Assembly: GCF_000184745.1 (NCBI RefSeq)
Contig: NC_014931.1
Location: forward strand, 2,170,001-2,234,000
Length of the DNA stretch: 64,000 bases
Source of the DNA: Variovorax paradoxus EPS
GTDB taxonomy: Bacteria > Pseudomonadota > Gammaproteobacteria > Burkholderiales > Burkholderiaceae_C
Reading direction: 5' to 3'
Part shown: in pieces, positions 15,605 through 23,674 of the stretch
Layout of the letters: each line of letters begins with the position of its first letter
Position numbering within the stretch: position 1 is the first letter of the stretch
Position numbers and translations under genes: made by a program
The notes under the pieces: generated by a model
What the model was told of the DNA's origin: nothing
What the model saw: only the letters and a program-made list of their open reading frames with translations
The model's database searches: none

Positions 15605-16035
15605 CGGTCCACATCCTCGGCATCGACCCCGGCGCGAGCACCGGGCTGGCCGCCTTCGACGGTGGCGCCCTCACGTTCCTGAAGACCATCGAGCCTCACT
15701 CCATCGAGCACAACTTGCGCCACTGCATGCCAGCGCGCGTGGTCTTTGAGGACAGCCGCCTCGAGCGCCGTGCCTGGAACGCGCGCACGAAGAAGGACTA
15801 CGGCGCGGCGCTGGCCACCGCGCGCTCTTTGGGCCAGGTGGATGCCTGGTGCTCCCTCATCACCGCCATCTGCGCCGACCTCGGCATTCCCGCCCACGGC
15901 ATCAGCCCGACCGCCAAGGGCGCCAAGCTGGATGCAGAGGCCTTTGCGCTCGTTACCCGCTGGTCCGCGCGCAGCAACCAACACGAACGCGACGCTGCCA
16001 TGGTGGCGTGGCCCTACCGGAGAACTGCTCGATGA
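15601..16035 (+). CDS. RuvC-like Holliday-junction resolvase
   Basis: A 144-residue RNase H-fold protein. It starts with GTG overlapping the previous stop. HILGIDPGASTGLAAFD carries the first catalytic Asp. The later acidic positions are probably in VVFEDSRLERR and in ERDAAMVA near the C-terminus, as in phage RuvC enzymes. It would resolve recombination or replication junctions before packaging. It is shorter than host RuvC (about 170), as usual for phage versions. Confidence 0.72.
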   Translation: MTVHILGIDPGASTGLAAFDGGALTFLKTIEPHSIEHNLRHCMPARVVFEDSRLERRAWNARTKKDYGAALATARSLGQVDAWCSLITAICADLGIPAHGISPTAKGAKLDAEAFALVTRWSARSNQHERDAAMVAWPYRRTAR

Positions 16036-16532
16036 CCGACCTTGCCCTCACTGTTGTTTGGCCCGACCAGGAACGGGCCCGCTCCAGCTTCCTCGAGCGT
16101 GTTGCGCCGTGGTGCAAGGAGCAGTGGGCAGCGGGCCGTCTCCTCGAAATTGAGGTCCGCCTGCATGAAGACGCGAAGACCGACCGGCAGCGGAAGTACT
16201 ACCACGGGGTTGTGCTGAAGACAATCGCGGCGCAGGCGCGACCGAACGGTGCCCAGTTCACGCTCAAGGTCTGGAAGGAGCACTTCCGCGAGGAGTACTT
16301 GGGCTACAAGACCGTCACGACCAAGAACCCTCTCACGGGCAAGAAGGTGCGCCGGCGCGTGCGCGTCAGCTCCGAGGATCTCGGCGTGAAGGGCTACAGC
16401 AGGTTCATCGACCGCGTGAGCGCGTTCGCCGCCACCGAGCTCGGCGTGACGTTCCCCGCCAGCTTCGAACAGTGGGAGCGGATGCAGGTCGACCCGGACA
16501 CGGGCGAAATCGTCGGAGCTGTGTGCCCATGA
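16032..16532 (+). CDS. ninB: NinB-family recombination mediator
   Basis: A 166-residue protein of the NinB/Orf family, which in lambda binds SSB and single-stranded DNA and helps RecA-type exchange. Typical features are the early helix ARSSFLERVAPWCKEQWAAG, the RLHEDAKTDRQRKYYHGVVL core and the basic LGYKTVTTKNPLTGKKVRR hairpin, ending in the SFEQWERMQ tail. It sits between the RuvC-like gene and the DUF1364 gene as in nin regions, and overlaps both neighbours. Confidence 0.82.
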   Translation: MTDLALTVVWPDQERARSSFLERVAPWCKEQWAAGRLLEIEVRLHEDAKTDRQRKYYHGVVLKTIAAQARPNGAQFTLKVWKEHFREEYLGYKTVTTKNPLTGKKVRRRVRVSSEDLGVKGYSRFIDRVSAFAATELGVTFPASFEQWERMQVDPDTGEIVGAVCP

Positions 16533-16750
16533 CGGTAGTCCAATTTCCGCGTCCCGCAATGGCGCAGCTGGACGGCGGCATCACCCACGCGCAAGCGATG
16601 GAGGTGCATCGCCGGTACTTCGAGCAGCTGCAGGCGGTGCCCACCATCGCGCACGAGATGGGCGACGCCTACGCAGTTGCGTGTGACGTCGTGGGCGGCA
16701 AGCTGTGGCCAGGGGTGCGCGAGCATTGGATGGATCGGGTTTTGCCATGA
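16529..16750 (+). CDS. Small hypothetical protein of the nin-like region
   Basis: A 73-residue protein coupled by four-base overlaps at both ends. Mostly helical (ITHAQAMEVHRRYFEQLQAV, then MGDAYAVACDVVGGKLW). No motif beyond this is recognised. Confidence 0.5.
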   Translation: MTVVQFPRPAMAQLDGGITHAQAMEVHRRYFEQLQAVPTIAHEMGDAYAVACDVVGGKLWPGVREHWMDRVLP

Positions 16751-17280
16751 AGCGCAGCGCGCCGCTCATGCGCACCGGGTTCAAGCGCCGTCAGCCGAAG
16801 GTCATCGGTGTGGATCTCGCTTCGGGCCCGGACCGCACAGTGATCGCGAAGGTGCTGCCGGTGCCCGGCCGAATCGTCCGCATGGTCGCTATCAACGACG
16901 CCGACTTCCGGGGCGCCGTGCCGAAGACCGCTCCGCAGCGCAACCCCGCGCTGCTGGCGATGGCCAGAGGACAGCGATGCCTGCTGCAGGTGCCAGGCGT
17001 GTGCCGGCCGGATCCGGCCACCACGGTCGCGTGCCACAGCAACCAGTCGGTGCACGGCAAGGCCGGCGCGCGCAAGGCTGACGACCAATGGCACGTGTAC
17101 GGCTGTGATGCCTGCCACCGATGGCTCGACCAAGGGTCCGCACCGGCGGAAGAGAAGGTGGAGCGGTTCAGCACTGCTCACCGCTGGATGGTTGCCATCT
17201 GGCAAGACATCGTGGCGGGCATGCAGCCGGCCACACCCCGCGAGCGCCGCGCCGCCGAATGGGCGCTGGCCAGAATTTAA
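16747..17280 (+). CDS. DUF1364 (NinX/HNH-like) protein
   Basis: A 177-residue protein. The C-terminal half has the DUF1364 signature: RCLLQVPGVC, then VACHSNQSVHGKAGARKADD, then GCDACHRWLDQG, i.e. paired Cys and His residues of a zinc-bound HNH-like fold. The N-terminal 70 residues are unusual: they contain VIGVDLASGPDRTVI, a motif seen in RNase H/RuvC-like folds, so the protein may join two nucleic-acid domains. It acts in phage recombination or repair by association. It precedes the winged-helix gene by 16 bases. Confidence 0.72.
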   Translation: MKRSAPLMRTGFKRRQPKVIGVDLASGPDRTVIAKVLPVPGRIVRMVAINDADFRGAVPKTAPQRNPALLAMARGQRCLLQVPGVCRPDPATTVACHSNQSVHGKAGARKADDQWHVYGCDACHRWLDQGSAPAEEKVERFSTAHRWMVAIWQDIVAGMQPATPRERRAAEWALARI

Positions 17281-17296
17281 CGAGGAGAACAATCGA

Positions 17297-17851
17297 ATGG
17301 CAGATGCCCGCAAATCCACTACCGCCCTGGTGCTCGAGGCGGTGCAAGACCTGCACGCCCAGGAGCAGATCGTCACCCGCGAGACGCTGGCCGAGCTCAC
17401 TGGCCTGAAGTTGAGCGTGATCGACGACCGCGTGGGCACCCTGGCCGACGATGGCGCGATCCTGCGCGTGCAGCGCGGGGTGTACGTGCCGGCGCCGCAG
17501 CACCCGCCGGCCCGCCCGATGTCGAAGACCGTAATGCCCAACGGCATGGTCAAGATTGAGATTGGCGACGACGTACTCACGCTGACGCCTCGAGAGGACC
17601 GCTCGCTCGCCAACCTCATGGCTGGCGCAGCGGCCCAAGCCGCGGCAATCGAGGCCGGCCGGAACTCTGCCATCTTGGCGGCCGAGCTTGGGGAAGAGGT
17701 GAAACGTCTGCGGCGGCAAGTAAACGCACTAGAAGTCCGGGTCAATCCTGGTCAGGGTCAACTGTTCGCTGCGATCGTCCAAACGAGTAAGGAAGCGGCC
17801 AACGGGACTTCATACGCGCCCTTATGCGCCCCTGAAGCCAAGTCACGGTAG
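17297..17851 (+). CDS. Winged-helix protein, candidate late regulator
   Basis: A 184-residue protein preceded by GAGGAGAAC. Residues 8-65 read as a winged helix (TRETLAELTGLKLSVIDDRV as the recognition region, then ILRVQRGVYVPAP as the wing). A beta-like middle (MVKIEIGDDVLTLTPRED) and an Ala-rich coiled-coil (residues 105-150, ending in EEVKRLRRQVNALEVRV) follow. Last position in the rightward early operon, ahead of the late genes, is where Q-type or other late activators lie, so a role at the repeated late elements is a reasonable guess without direct evidence. Confidence 0.6.
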   Translation: MADARKSTTALVLEAVQDLHAQEQIVTRETLAELTGLKLSVIDDRVGTLADDGAILRVQRGVYVPAPQHPPARPMSKTVMPNGMVKIEIGDDVLTLTPREDRSLANLMAGAAAQAAAIEAGRNSAILAAELGEEVKRLRRQVNALEVRVNPGQGQLFAAIVQTSKEAANGTSYAPLCAPEAKSR

Positions 17852-18137
17852 TGGGCCTCGAACCCGCAGCTGGAGTTTCCAACACAAGCCTATGACCAGC
17901 CCGCTTGAAGGAGCCGCCTTTGCACCGAACCTCACCCGCATATGATGCAATTCGGGCCGCGGACGAGGCAGCATGACAAACTGCTTCACGATTTGCTTGC
18001 GAAGCTCGCGCGAGGTTGCGGCGGCACTTACACAGCTCGCAATGGCCCTGCGGGCTCTCTCGCATAGCGCAGCTGTAGTCGGTAATTCAACACTACGATT
18101 CGTCATTGCTGCACCTGAGAAGTGGCCAGCTTCTGGC
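17852..18137. other. Intergenic region between early operon and sensory cassette
   Basis: 286 bases with no supported gene. On the - strand it contains a T-arm-like string (GGGTTCGAGGCCC at 17853-17865) and complementary blocks GCTGG/CCAGC nearby, but no cloverleaf can be built from the flanks. It is the likely place for the early-operon terminator. No clear U-tract hairpin was seen. Confidence 0.4.
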
Positions 18138-18770
18138 TCAGTCGATCAGCTGGGCTTTCATCGCGTAGTAGGTGAGATCACTGTTTGAAGAGAGATTCAT
18201 CTTTTCCATCAGGCGCGTGCGATAGGTGCTGATGGTCTTCACGGACAGCGACAGCTCCTCGCCTATCGTACCGACGGACTCGCCTTGTGCCAGCTTCAGG
18301 AACACCTGAAACTCGCGTTCAGACAGGTGTTTGTGAGGTGGCGCATTGTCTTTGCGGTCCAGTTCGCCGGCGAGGAGCTCGGCAACCTTTGGAGAAATAT
18401 AGCGGCGTCCCAGTGCAACCGTGCGAATCGCTGTTGCAATCTCCTGGGGATCGCAATCCTTGTTCAGATAACCGGAGGCGCCTTGGCGGATCAAGTTCAG
18501 TGCATAGTGTTCCGCGGGGTGGCCGCTGAGCATGAGCACGCCGATGTCCGGAGCCTTCGCGCGAATCATGGCGAGAGCATCGATGCCACTTTGGCCGGGC
18601 ATCGACAAGTCCATGACGAGCACATCCAGATCAGTGCTGCGCACAAGATCGATGGCCTCGCGGCCAGAACCAGCCTCCCCGACCACACGGAACTCGACGA
18701 ACGATGTCAAAAACGCCTTGATTCCTGCGCGAACGATGGCGTGGTCATCTACGAGGCCGATCTTGATCAT
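18138..18770 (-). CDS. LuxR/FixJ-type response regulator
   Basis: A 210-residue two-component response regulator. The receiver domain (1-120) has the acidic pair Asp8/Asp9 in LVDDHAIVRAG, the phosphoacceptor Asp54 in VLVMDLSMPG and Lys104 in YLNKD. The C-terminal LuxR-type helix-turn-helix (about 145-205) has LSEREFQVFLKLAQGESVG and LSVKTISTYRTRLMEKM. It starts at 18770 after AGGAACTCAA. It is divergent from the hydrolase and kinase genes, which lie 197 bases away and are presumably its partners. All phosphorylation residues are intact. Two-component regulators are rare in phage genomes. Confidence 0.9.
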   Translation of the reverse strand: MIKIGLVDDHAIVRAGIKAFLTSFVEFRVVGEAGSGREAIDLVRSTDLDVLVMDLSMPGQSGIDALAMIRAKAPDIGVLMLSGHPAEHYALNLIRQGASGYLNKDCDPQEIATAIRTVALGRRYISPKVAELLAGELDRKDNAPPHKHLSEREFQVFLKLAQGESVGTIGEELSLSVKTISTYRTRLMEKMNLSSNSDLTYYAMKAQLID

Positions 18771-18967
18771 TTGAGTTCCTGAGGCATAGAGGGAAAGGGA
18801 TGCGGAGAGAGGACGCACGATGCCACGGCGCTCCCCTACTTTCTCTTGCACGGGCATTTGTCCTGCACAAAGGCAAGTAGATCTTGTAATTTGTGGGGAA
18901 AAAACTCGAAGTAAAGACGTTTTCCGTCGATTTGGGCAGAATGAGCGTTTTCATTGTTGGCATCGCC

Positions 18968-19774
18968 ATGAATCTCCAGCAACGCAACAACATTCACGTG
19001 CAAGGCGATGGCAAGCAGACCATGATCTTCGCGCACGGTTTTGGCTGTGATCAGAACATGTGGCGTTTCATGGCGCCGCGCTTTGCTGACCGCTTCCGCG
19101 TCATCACTTTGGATCTTGTTGGAGCCGGTGGGTCCGACCTGCGCGCCTACGATCGATCCAAGTATGCGAGCCTGCAGGGGTACGCAGATGATTTGATAGA
19201 GATTGCGTGCGAGTATGGGATCGGTCCTGTGCAATTCGTTGGTCATTCGGTCAGCGCGATGATCGGCATGCTGGCTGACCTCAAGGCGCCAGGCACCTTC
19301 GCCTCTCACATGATGATTGGCCCCTCGCCTTGCTACATCAACGAGGGGGACTACGTCGGTGGCTTCACGCACGAAGACATTGATTCCTTGCTGGACACGC
19401 TGGAAAGCAACTATCTGGGCTGGGCGAGCAACATGGCGCCGGCGATCATGGGCGTGCCTGACCGGCCCGAACTCGGTGCCGAGCTGACGGCCAGCTTTTG
19501 CCGGACGGACCCGGAGATCGCCAAGCAGTTTGCGAAGGTCACTTTCATGTCCGACAACCGGAAGGATCTCCCAGATTTCCGGACTCCGACGTTGATCATT
19601 CAGTCTTCGGACGATCTGATCGCTCCGATGGCCGTCGGTGACTACATGCACCGCGCTTTGCCCCATAGCATGTTGCGCGTTGTGACGAACATCGGTCACT
19701 GCCCGCATCTAAGCGCCCCCAGCGAGAGCAGTGACGCGATGGATGAATTTCTCGACAGGCTCGACCGGCCGTAA
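18968..19774 (+). CDS. RsbQ-like alpha/beta hydrolase
   Basis: A 268-residue hydrolase of the RsbQ/KAI2/D14 group. Starting at 18968 gives the family-typical N-terminus (MNLQQRNNIHVQGDGKQT). The oxyanion region is FAHGFGCDQNMW, the nucleophile is Ser94 in GHSVS, the acid is Asp215/216 in SSDDLIAP and the base is His244 in IGHCPHLS. All triad members are present. In Bacillus, RsbQ acts with the PAS phosphatase RsbP to sense energy stress. Here a PAS histidine kinase follows six bases downstream, so the hydrolase probably produces or presents a small ligand to the PAS domain. Upstream starts at 18893 or 18941 are possible but atypical. Confidence 0.87.
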   Translation: MNLQQRNNIHVQGDGKQTMIFAHGFGCDQNMWRFMAPRFADRFRVITLDLVGAGGSDLRAYDRSKYASLQGYADDLIEIACEYGIGPVQFVGHSVSAMIGMLADLKAPGTFASHMMIGPSPCYINEGDYVGGFTHEDIDSLLDTLESNYLGWASNMAPAIMGVPDRPELGAELTASFCRTDPEIAKQFAKVTFMSDNRKDLPDFRTPTLIIQSSDDLIAPMAVGDYMHRALPHSMLRVVTNIGHCPHLSAPSESSDAMDEFLDRLDRP

Positions 19775-19779
19775 CTGCC

Positions 19780-20907
19780 ATGACTAGCCCCTTGCCGGAT
19801 GTTGGCGCGCTCTTCGACGAGGCGCCTTGCGGCATGCTTGTGACCGCTCTGGACGGGACCATTCTGAAGGTCAACGTCACGTTCTGCGAGTGGGTTGGCA
19901 TGGCTCGCGAAGAGCTCGTCGAGAAGAAGCGACTGCAAGACATGTTCACCATGGGCGGACGAATCTTTCACCAGACTCACTGGGCACCCTCCCTGCAGAT
20001 GCAGGGTTCTTTGGCGGAAGTGAAGTTCGAGGTTCGTCATCGCGACGGCACGACCATTCCCATGATCCTGAACGCTCGGCGCCGCAAACGAGCTGAAGGC
20101 GAGTTCGACGAAGTTGCGGCGTTCGTCGCGCAAGACCGAAACCGCTACGAGCGAGAACTCATGAACGCGCGGAAGAAGGCGGATTCTTTGCTGGAAGCGG
20201 AGCGTCAAGCGCAGCACCTGCTGAGAGATCGAGCTCTTTTTGCCGAGCAGATGGTCGGCATCGTCAGCCACGACCTGCGCAACCCCTTGTCGGCAATTCT
20301 TATGGGGGTGCAGTTACTTGCGCGTGTGGAGAAAGAGCGTCGAACTCGCGTGCTCGGCCATGTCCGCGACTCGGCAGAGCGGGCTCAGCGCCTTATCGAA
20401 GAGCTTCTCGACTTCACCCAGGCGCGCATCGGAAAAGGTTTGTCGGTCAAGCTCGGTGAAATCGATCTTCACGAGGTTGCAGCACATGCAGTTGACGAAC
20501 TGGGCCTTGCGTTTCCGAACCGGAAGATCATGCATGTCGTGCGGGGAGAGGGGCATTGCATTGCTGATGCTGACCGACTTGCGCAGCTTATAGGGAATTT
20601 GGCAAGCAACGCGGCAACCTACGGGCTTCCGGGAACGCCCATCATCGTTCGAACCGAGACCGATGGAGCGAGCGCGACGCTTTCGATAGAGAACCAAGGG
20701 GCCCCGATCCCAGCTGAGATGGTCGCAACGCTGTTTGAGCCTATGGTGAGAGGCGTGGGGGCAGGCAACTCGACACGAAGTGTTGGGCTTGGCCTCTTCA
20801 TCGTGAACGAAATTTCCAAATCGCACGGCGGCGAGATGGAGGTTGTTTCTTCCTCGGAGGAAGGGACTAGATTCGTGATGCGTTTTTCCAGTATGGGCCC
20901 CCTATAG
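19780..20907 (+). CDS. PAS-domain sensor histidine kinase
   Basis: A 375-residue soluble kinase with no membrane segment. The N-terminal PAS domain (about 5-120: DEAPCGMLVTALDGTILKVN) probably receives the signal from the hydrolase. A coiled helix (120-155) leads to the HisKA box with His164 in IVSHDLRNPLSAI. The ATPase domain has the N-box NLASNAATYG (273-282), then IENQGAPIP and VGLGLFIVNEISKSHGG. Its presumed substrate is Asp54 of the divergent response regulator. The stop codon TAG lies inside the first copy of the repeated late element, showing that the cassette abuts the late region exactly. Confidence 0.88.
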   Translation: MTSPLPDVGALFDEAPCGMLVTALDGTILKVNVTFCEWVGMAREELVEKKRLQDMFTMGGRIFHQTHWAPSLQMQGSLAEVKFEVRHRDGTTIPMILNARRRKRAEGEFDEVAAFVAQDRNRYERELMNARKKADSLLEAERQAQHLLRDRALFAEQMVGIVSHDLRNPLSAILMGVQLLARVEKERRTRVLGHVRDSAERAQRLIEELLDFTQARIGKGLSVKLGEIDLHEVAAHAVDELGLAFPNRKIMHVVRGEGHCIADADRLAQLIGNLASNAATYGLPGTPIIVRTETDGASATLSIENQGAPIPAEMVATLFEPMVRGVGAGNSTRSVGLGLFIVNEISKSHGGEMEVVSSSEEGTRFVMRFSSMGPL

Positions 20908-20939
20908 GGTTCGACCCGGCCGCCGATGGCGGGAAGACT
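20898..20939 (+). repeat. Late element copy 1 (upstream of terS)
   Basis: Core CCCCCTATAGGGTT at 20898-20911. It is followed by hairpin CCGCC-GAT-GGCGG (20920-20932) and the box GAAGACT (20933-20939). The ATG of the terminase small subunit is at 20947, 40 bases after the first G of GGGTT. The kinase stop codon (20905-20907) is embedded in the core. No Shine-Dalgarno site is evident near the ATG. Confidence 0.75.
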
Positions 20940-20946
20940 CACGTGC

Positions 20947-21906
20947 ATGGCATCTCGCAAGCCGGCCAAGAAGCACGCACCCGCATCGAAGAAGACCACC
21001 ACCAAGCCCGCAGCCGCCAAGAAGGCCGCGGGCGCACCTGCGCGCAAGAAGGCTCCGCCCGCCAAGGCGACGAAGAAGAAGCCGGCTCGACCAGTTCGCC
21101 CAGCACCAGCATCCCAACCCGCGCAGCTAGTAGTTACTGACCTTCAACAGCGCTTCGTCGACGAGTATCTGGTCGACCTGAACGGCACCCAGGCTGCCAT
21201 CCGAGCCGGATACAGCCCAGACAGCGCCCGGCAGATGGCGTCCGAGAACCTGTCAAAACCGTACATCCAGGCTGCTATCGCTGCCGCACGGAAGCTGCAA
21301 CAGGAGCGCACCCAGGTCGATGCCGATCGCGTGGTGACGGAAGCGTGGAACATCATGCTGGCTGACCCGCGAGAGCTGGTGCAGGTGAAGGTCGGTTGCT
21401 GTCGGCATTGTTGGGGCGAGGGCTTCAAGTTCCAACGCACCATCGGCGAGTTCAATCACGACCAGGAGCAGCACGCCCTGAAGGCTGGCAGCCTGGCTGA
21501 CTTCGACGAGAAGGGCGGCATCGGCTTCGATCCGCTCAAGCCACCGCATCCATCCTGCCCAGACTGTGGTGGTGATGGACACGCGCGCACCGTGCTGGCC
21601 GACACGCGGCGCCTTTCGCCCCGGGCCATCGCGCTCTACGCAGGCGCCAAGATGACGAAGTTCGGCATCGAGATCGCCATGCACGACAAGGGCGCGGCGA
21701 TGGAGAAGCTATTCAAGCACCTCGGCCTCTACGAGAAGGACAACCAGCAGAAGACCGACCCGCTGGCGGCGCTGCTGCACAGCATCGCCAACGGAAACGG
21801 CAATGGGTTCCGGCCTGTCGCGAACGACCCTGAGACGCCAGAAGCCCCGACGGGCCCCAACAGCCTGATGCCGCGGGAGGACATCGACGATGGCCGCCCA
21901 GGCTAA
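20947..21906 (+). CDS. terS: Terminase small subunit with histone-H1-like N-terminal tail
   Basis: A 319-residue packaging protein that would recognise phage DNA and recruit the large subunit. The terminase_2-type core begins at about residue 60 (DLQQRFVDEYLVDLNGTQAA, then IRAGYSPDSARQMASENLS). A cysteine-rich insertion follows (CCRHCWGEGF about 151-160 and CPDCGGDGH), forming a probable zinc ribbon. The first 55 residues are almost only Lys, Ala, Pro and Arg (KKTTTKPAAAKKAAGAPARK), like histone H1/AlgP tails, and would bind DNA non-specifically. A start at 20926 is possible. It overlaps terL by 17 bases. Confidence 0.83.
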   Translation: MASRKPAKKHAPASKKTTTKPAAAKKAAGAPARKKAPPAKATKKKPARPVRPAPASQPAQLVVTDLQQRFVDEYLVDLNGTQAAIRAGYSPDSARQMASENLSKPYIQAAIAAARKLQQERTQVDADRVVTEAWNIMLADPRELVQVKVGCCRHCWGEGFKFQRTIGEFNHDQEQHALKAGSLADFDEKGGIGFDPLKPPHPSCPDCGGDGHARTVLADTRRLSPRAIALYAGAKMTKFGIEIAMHDKGAAMEKLFKHLGLYEKDNQQKTDPLAALLHSIANGNGNGFRPVANDPETPEAPTGPNSLMPREDIDDGRPG

Positions 21907-23665
21907 ACAGGCGTCGGGCCTGGCCGACACCGGCACGCTCGACGAAGACGACACCGGCACGCTCGATGAAGACAACACCGCGCTGGACGTAGAGGCCGGC
22001 CGCGCGGTCGACGTGCAGCTCGGGCATCGCTGGGACAACCGGCGCCGACCCAAGCGCGGGCCGCACATCGCCAAGCACGCCGAGCTCCTGCCCACCAACG
22101 CGGCGGAGCTCGAGCGCTGCCTGCGCGACCCGGAATGGCGCCTGTTCAGCGGTTGCCTGTACCAGATCATCGTCAAGGGCGAGCCGGTCAAGAACGATGC
22201 GGGCGAGATCATCGACGAGGGCGATTCCTTCGTCATGCCGTTCAAGCCAAACCGGGCCCAGCGGCGCTTCATCACGCGGCTCTGGCACCGCAACGCCATC
22301 CTCAAGGCCCGGCAGCTCGGCTTCACCACGCTGATTGCCATCCTCTGGCTCGACCACGCGCTGTTCAACGGGAACCAGCGCTGCGGGATGATTGCCCAGG
22401 ACCGCGAGACGGCCGAGGCCATCTTCCGCGACAAGGTGGTGTTCGCCTACGACCACCTGCCTGAAGAGATCCGCCAGCGCTTCCCGCTCGCCCGCGCCAG
22501 CACGAAGGAACTGCTGTTCGGCCACAACAACAGCAGCATCCGCGTGGCCACCAGCGTGCGCGGCGGCACCATCCACCGCCTGCACGTCTCCGAGTTCGGG
22601 AAGATCTGCGCGAAGTTCCCTGCGAAGGCCAACGAAGTGGTCACCGGCTCGTTCCAGGCCGTGCCGCTGTCGGGCATCTTGGTCATCGAGAGCACCGCCG
22701 AAGGCACCGAGGGCGAGTTCTACGAGATATGCCAGCGCGCGCAGGCCCTGGTCGCGGGAGCGCGCAAGCTCACGCCCAGCCAGTACCGCTTCCACTTCTA
22801 TGCGTGGTGGCAGGACCCGAACTACTCGATCGACCCGGTCGGTGTTCCGATCAGCCCAGAGCAGCACGACTACTTCGACGAGCTCGAGACGAAGGTCGAC
22901 GTCAAGATAGACCCGGCCCAGCGCGCCTGGTACGTTGAGAAGCTGCGCAACGACTTCTCCGGCAAAGAGGAGCGCATGTGGCAGGAGTACCCCTCGACGC
23001 CCGAGGAGGCATTCCAGCAGTCCACCGCCGGCCACTACTACGCGAAGGACATGGTGCTGCTGCGCAAACGCGGCGCCATCTGCCAGGTGCCACTGCTGGA
23101 CCTGCCCGTATTCACGTTCTGGGACATCGGGAACAGCGACGGCACGGCGATCTGGTTCATGCAGATGCTGCGCAACGAAGACCGCTTCATCGGTTACTAC
23201 GAGGAGCACGAGGAGGACCTGCGCCACTACGCGCGCCACCTCCAAGAGCGCGGCTACCTCTACGGTGGCCACTTCCTGCCTCACGACGCCGACCACAAGC
23301 GGCTCGGCGACTACAACCGCAGCACTCGAGAGCAGCTGCAGCTTCTGATGCCCGGCCAGGCCTTCTTCATCGTGCCGCGCGTCACCGAGCTGATGACCGG
23401 CATCTACAGCGTGCGCAAGCACATCAAGGGCGCCTTCTTCGACCTCGATGGCACGAAGCAGGGCATCGAGCGCATCCAGGGCTACAAGAAGAAGTACAGC
23501 ACCTCGGAGAACCGCTTCATCGACCAGCCTGACAAGAGCAACGGCTGCACTGAAGGCGCGGACGCGCTACGCCAATGGGCCCAGGCCAAGGAGCTGGGCA
23601 TGTTGGCCAACCTCACCCAGAACACCGCCTACGTCGAAGCACCGGTCTCCGACTGGCGCGCGTAG
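21890..23665 (+). CDS. terL: Terminase large subunit
   Basis: A 591-residue packaging ATPase/nuclease. After an acidic N-terminus carrying an exact tandem repeat (DTGTLDED twice, residues 13-28), the ATPase domain shows the Walker-A-like LKARQLGFTTL (138-148) and HRLHVSEFGK, with the Walker B acids in VLVIESTAEG-type sequence (ILVIESTAEG). The RNase-H-type nuclease domain begins at about residue 410 with FWDIGNSDGTAIWF and has the acidic HFLPHDADHKRLG strand. The motifs of both activities are present. It forms the packaging motor with the small subunit and the portal encoded next. Confidence 0.92.
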   Translation: MAAQAKQASGLADTGTLDEDDTGTLDEDNTALDVEAGRAVDVQLGHRWDNRRRPKRGPHIAKHAELLPTNAAELERCLRDPEWRLFSGCLYQIIVKGEPVKNDAGEIIDEGDSFVMPFKPNRAQRRFITRLWHRNAILKARQLGFTTLIAILWLDHALFNGNQRCGMIAQDRETAEAIFRDKVVFAYDHLPEEIRQRFPLARASTKELLFGHNNSSIRVATSVRGGTIHRLHVSEFGKICAKFPAKANEVVTGSFQAVPLSGILVIESTAEGTEGEFYEICQRAQALVAGARKLTPSQYRFHFYAWWQDPNYSIDPVGVPISPEQHDYFDELETKVDVKIDPAQRAWYVEKLRNDFSGKEERMWQEYPSTPEEAFQQSTAGHYYAKDMVLLRKRGAICQVPLLDLPVFTFWDIGNSDGTAIWFMQMLRNEDRFIGYYEEHEEDLRHYARHLQERGYLYGGHFLPHDADHKRLGDYNRSTREQLQLLMPGQAFFIVPRVTELMTGIYSVRKHIKGAFFDLDGTKQGIERIQGYKKKYSTSENRFIDQPDKSNGCTEGADALRQWAQAKELGMLANLTQNTAYVEAPVSDWRA

Positions 23666-23674
23666 GAGCACCCA

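Noticed and set aside
17850..17930. tRNA-like T-arm GGGTTCGAGGCCC on the - strand with nearby GCTGG/CCAGC complementarity
   Set aside because: No acceptor stem, D-arm or anticodon arm of normal geometry can be assembled, with or without a long variable arm; CCA is absent. Treated as non-coding hairpin sequence.
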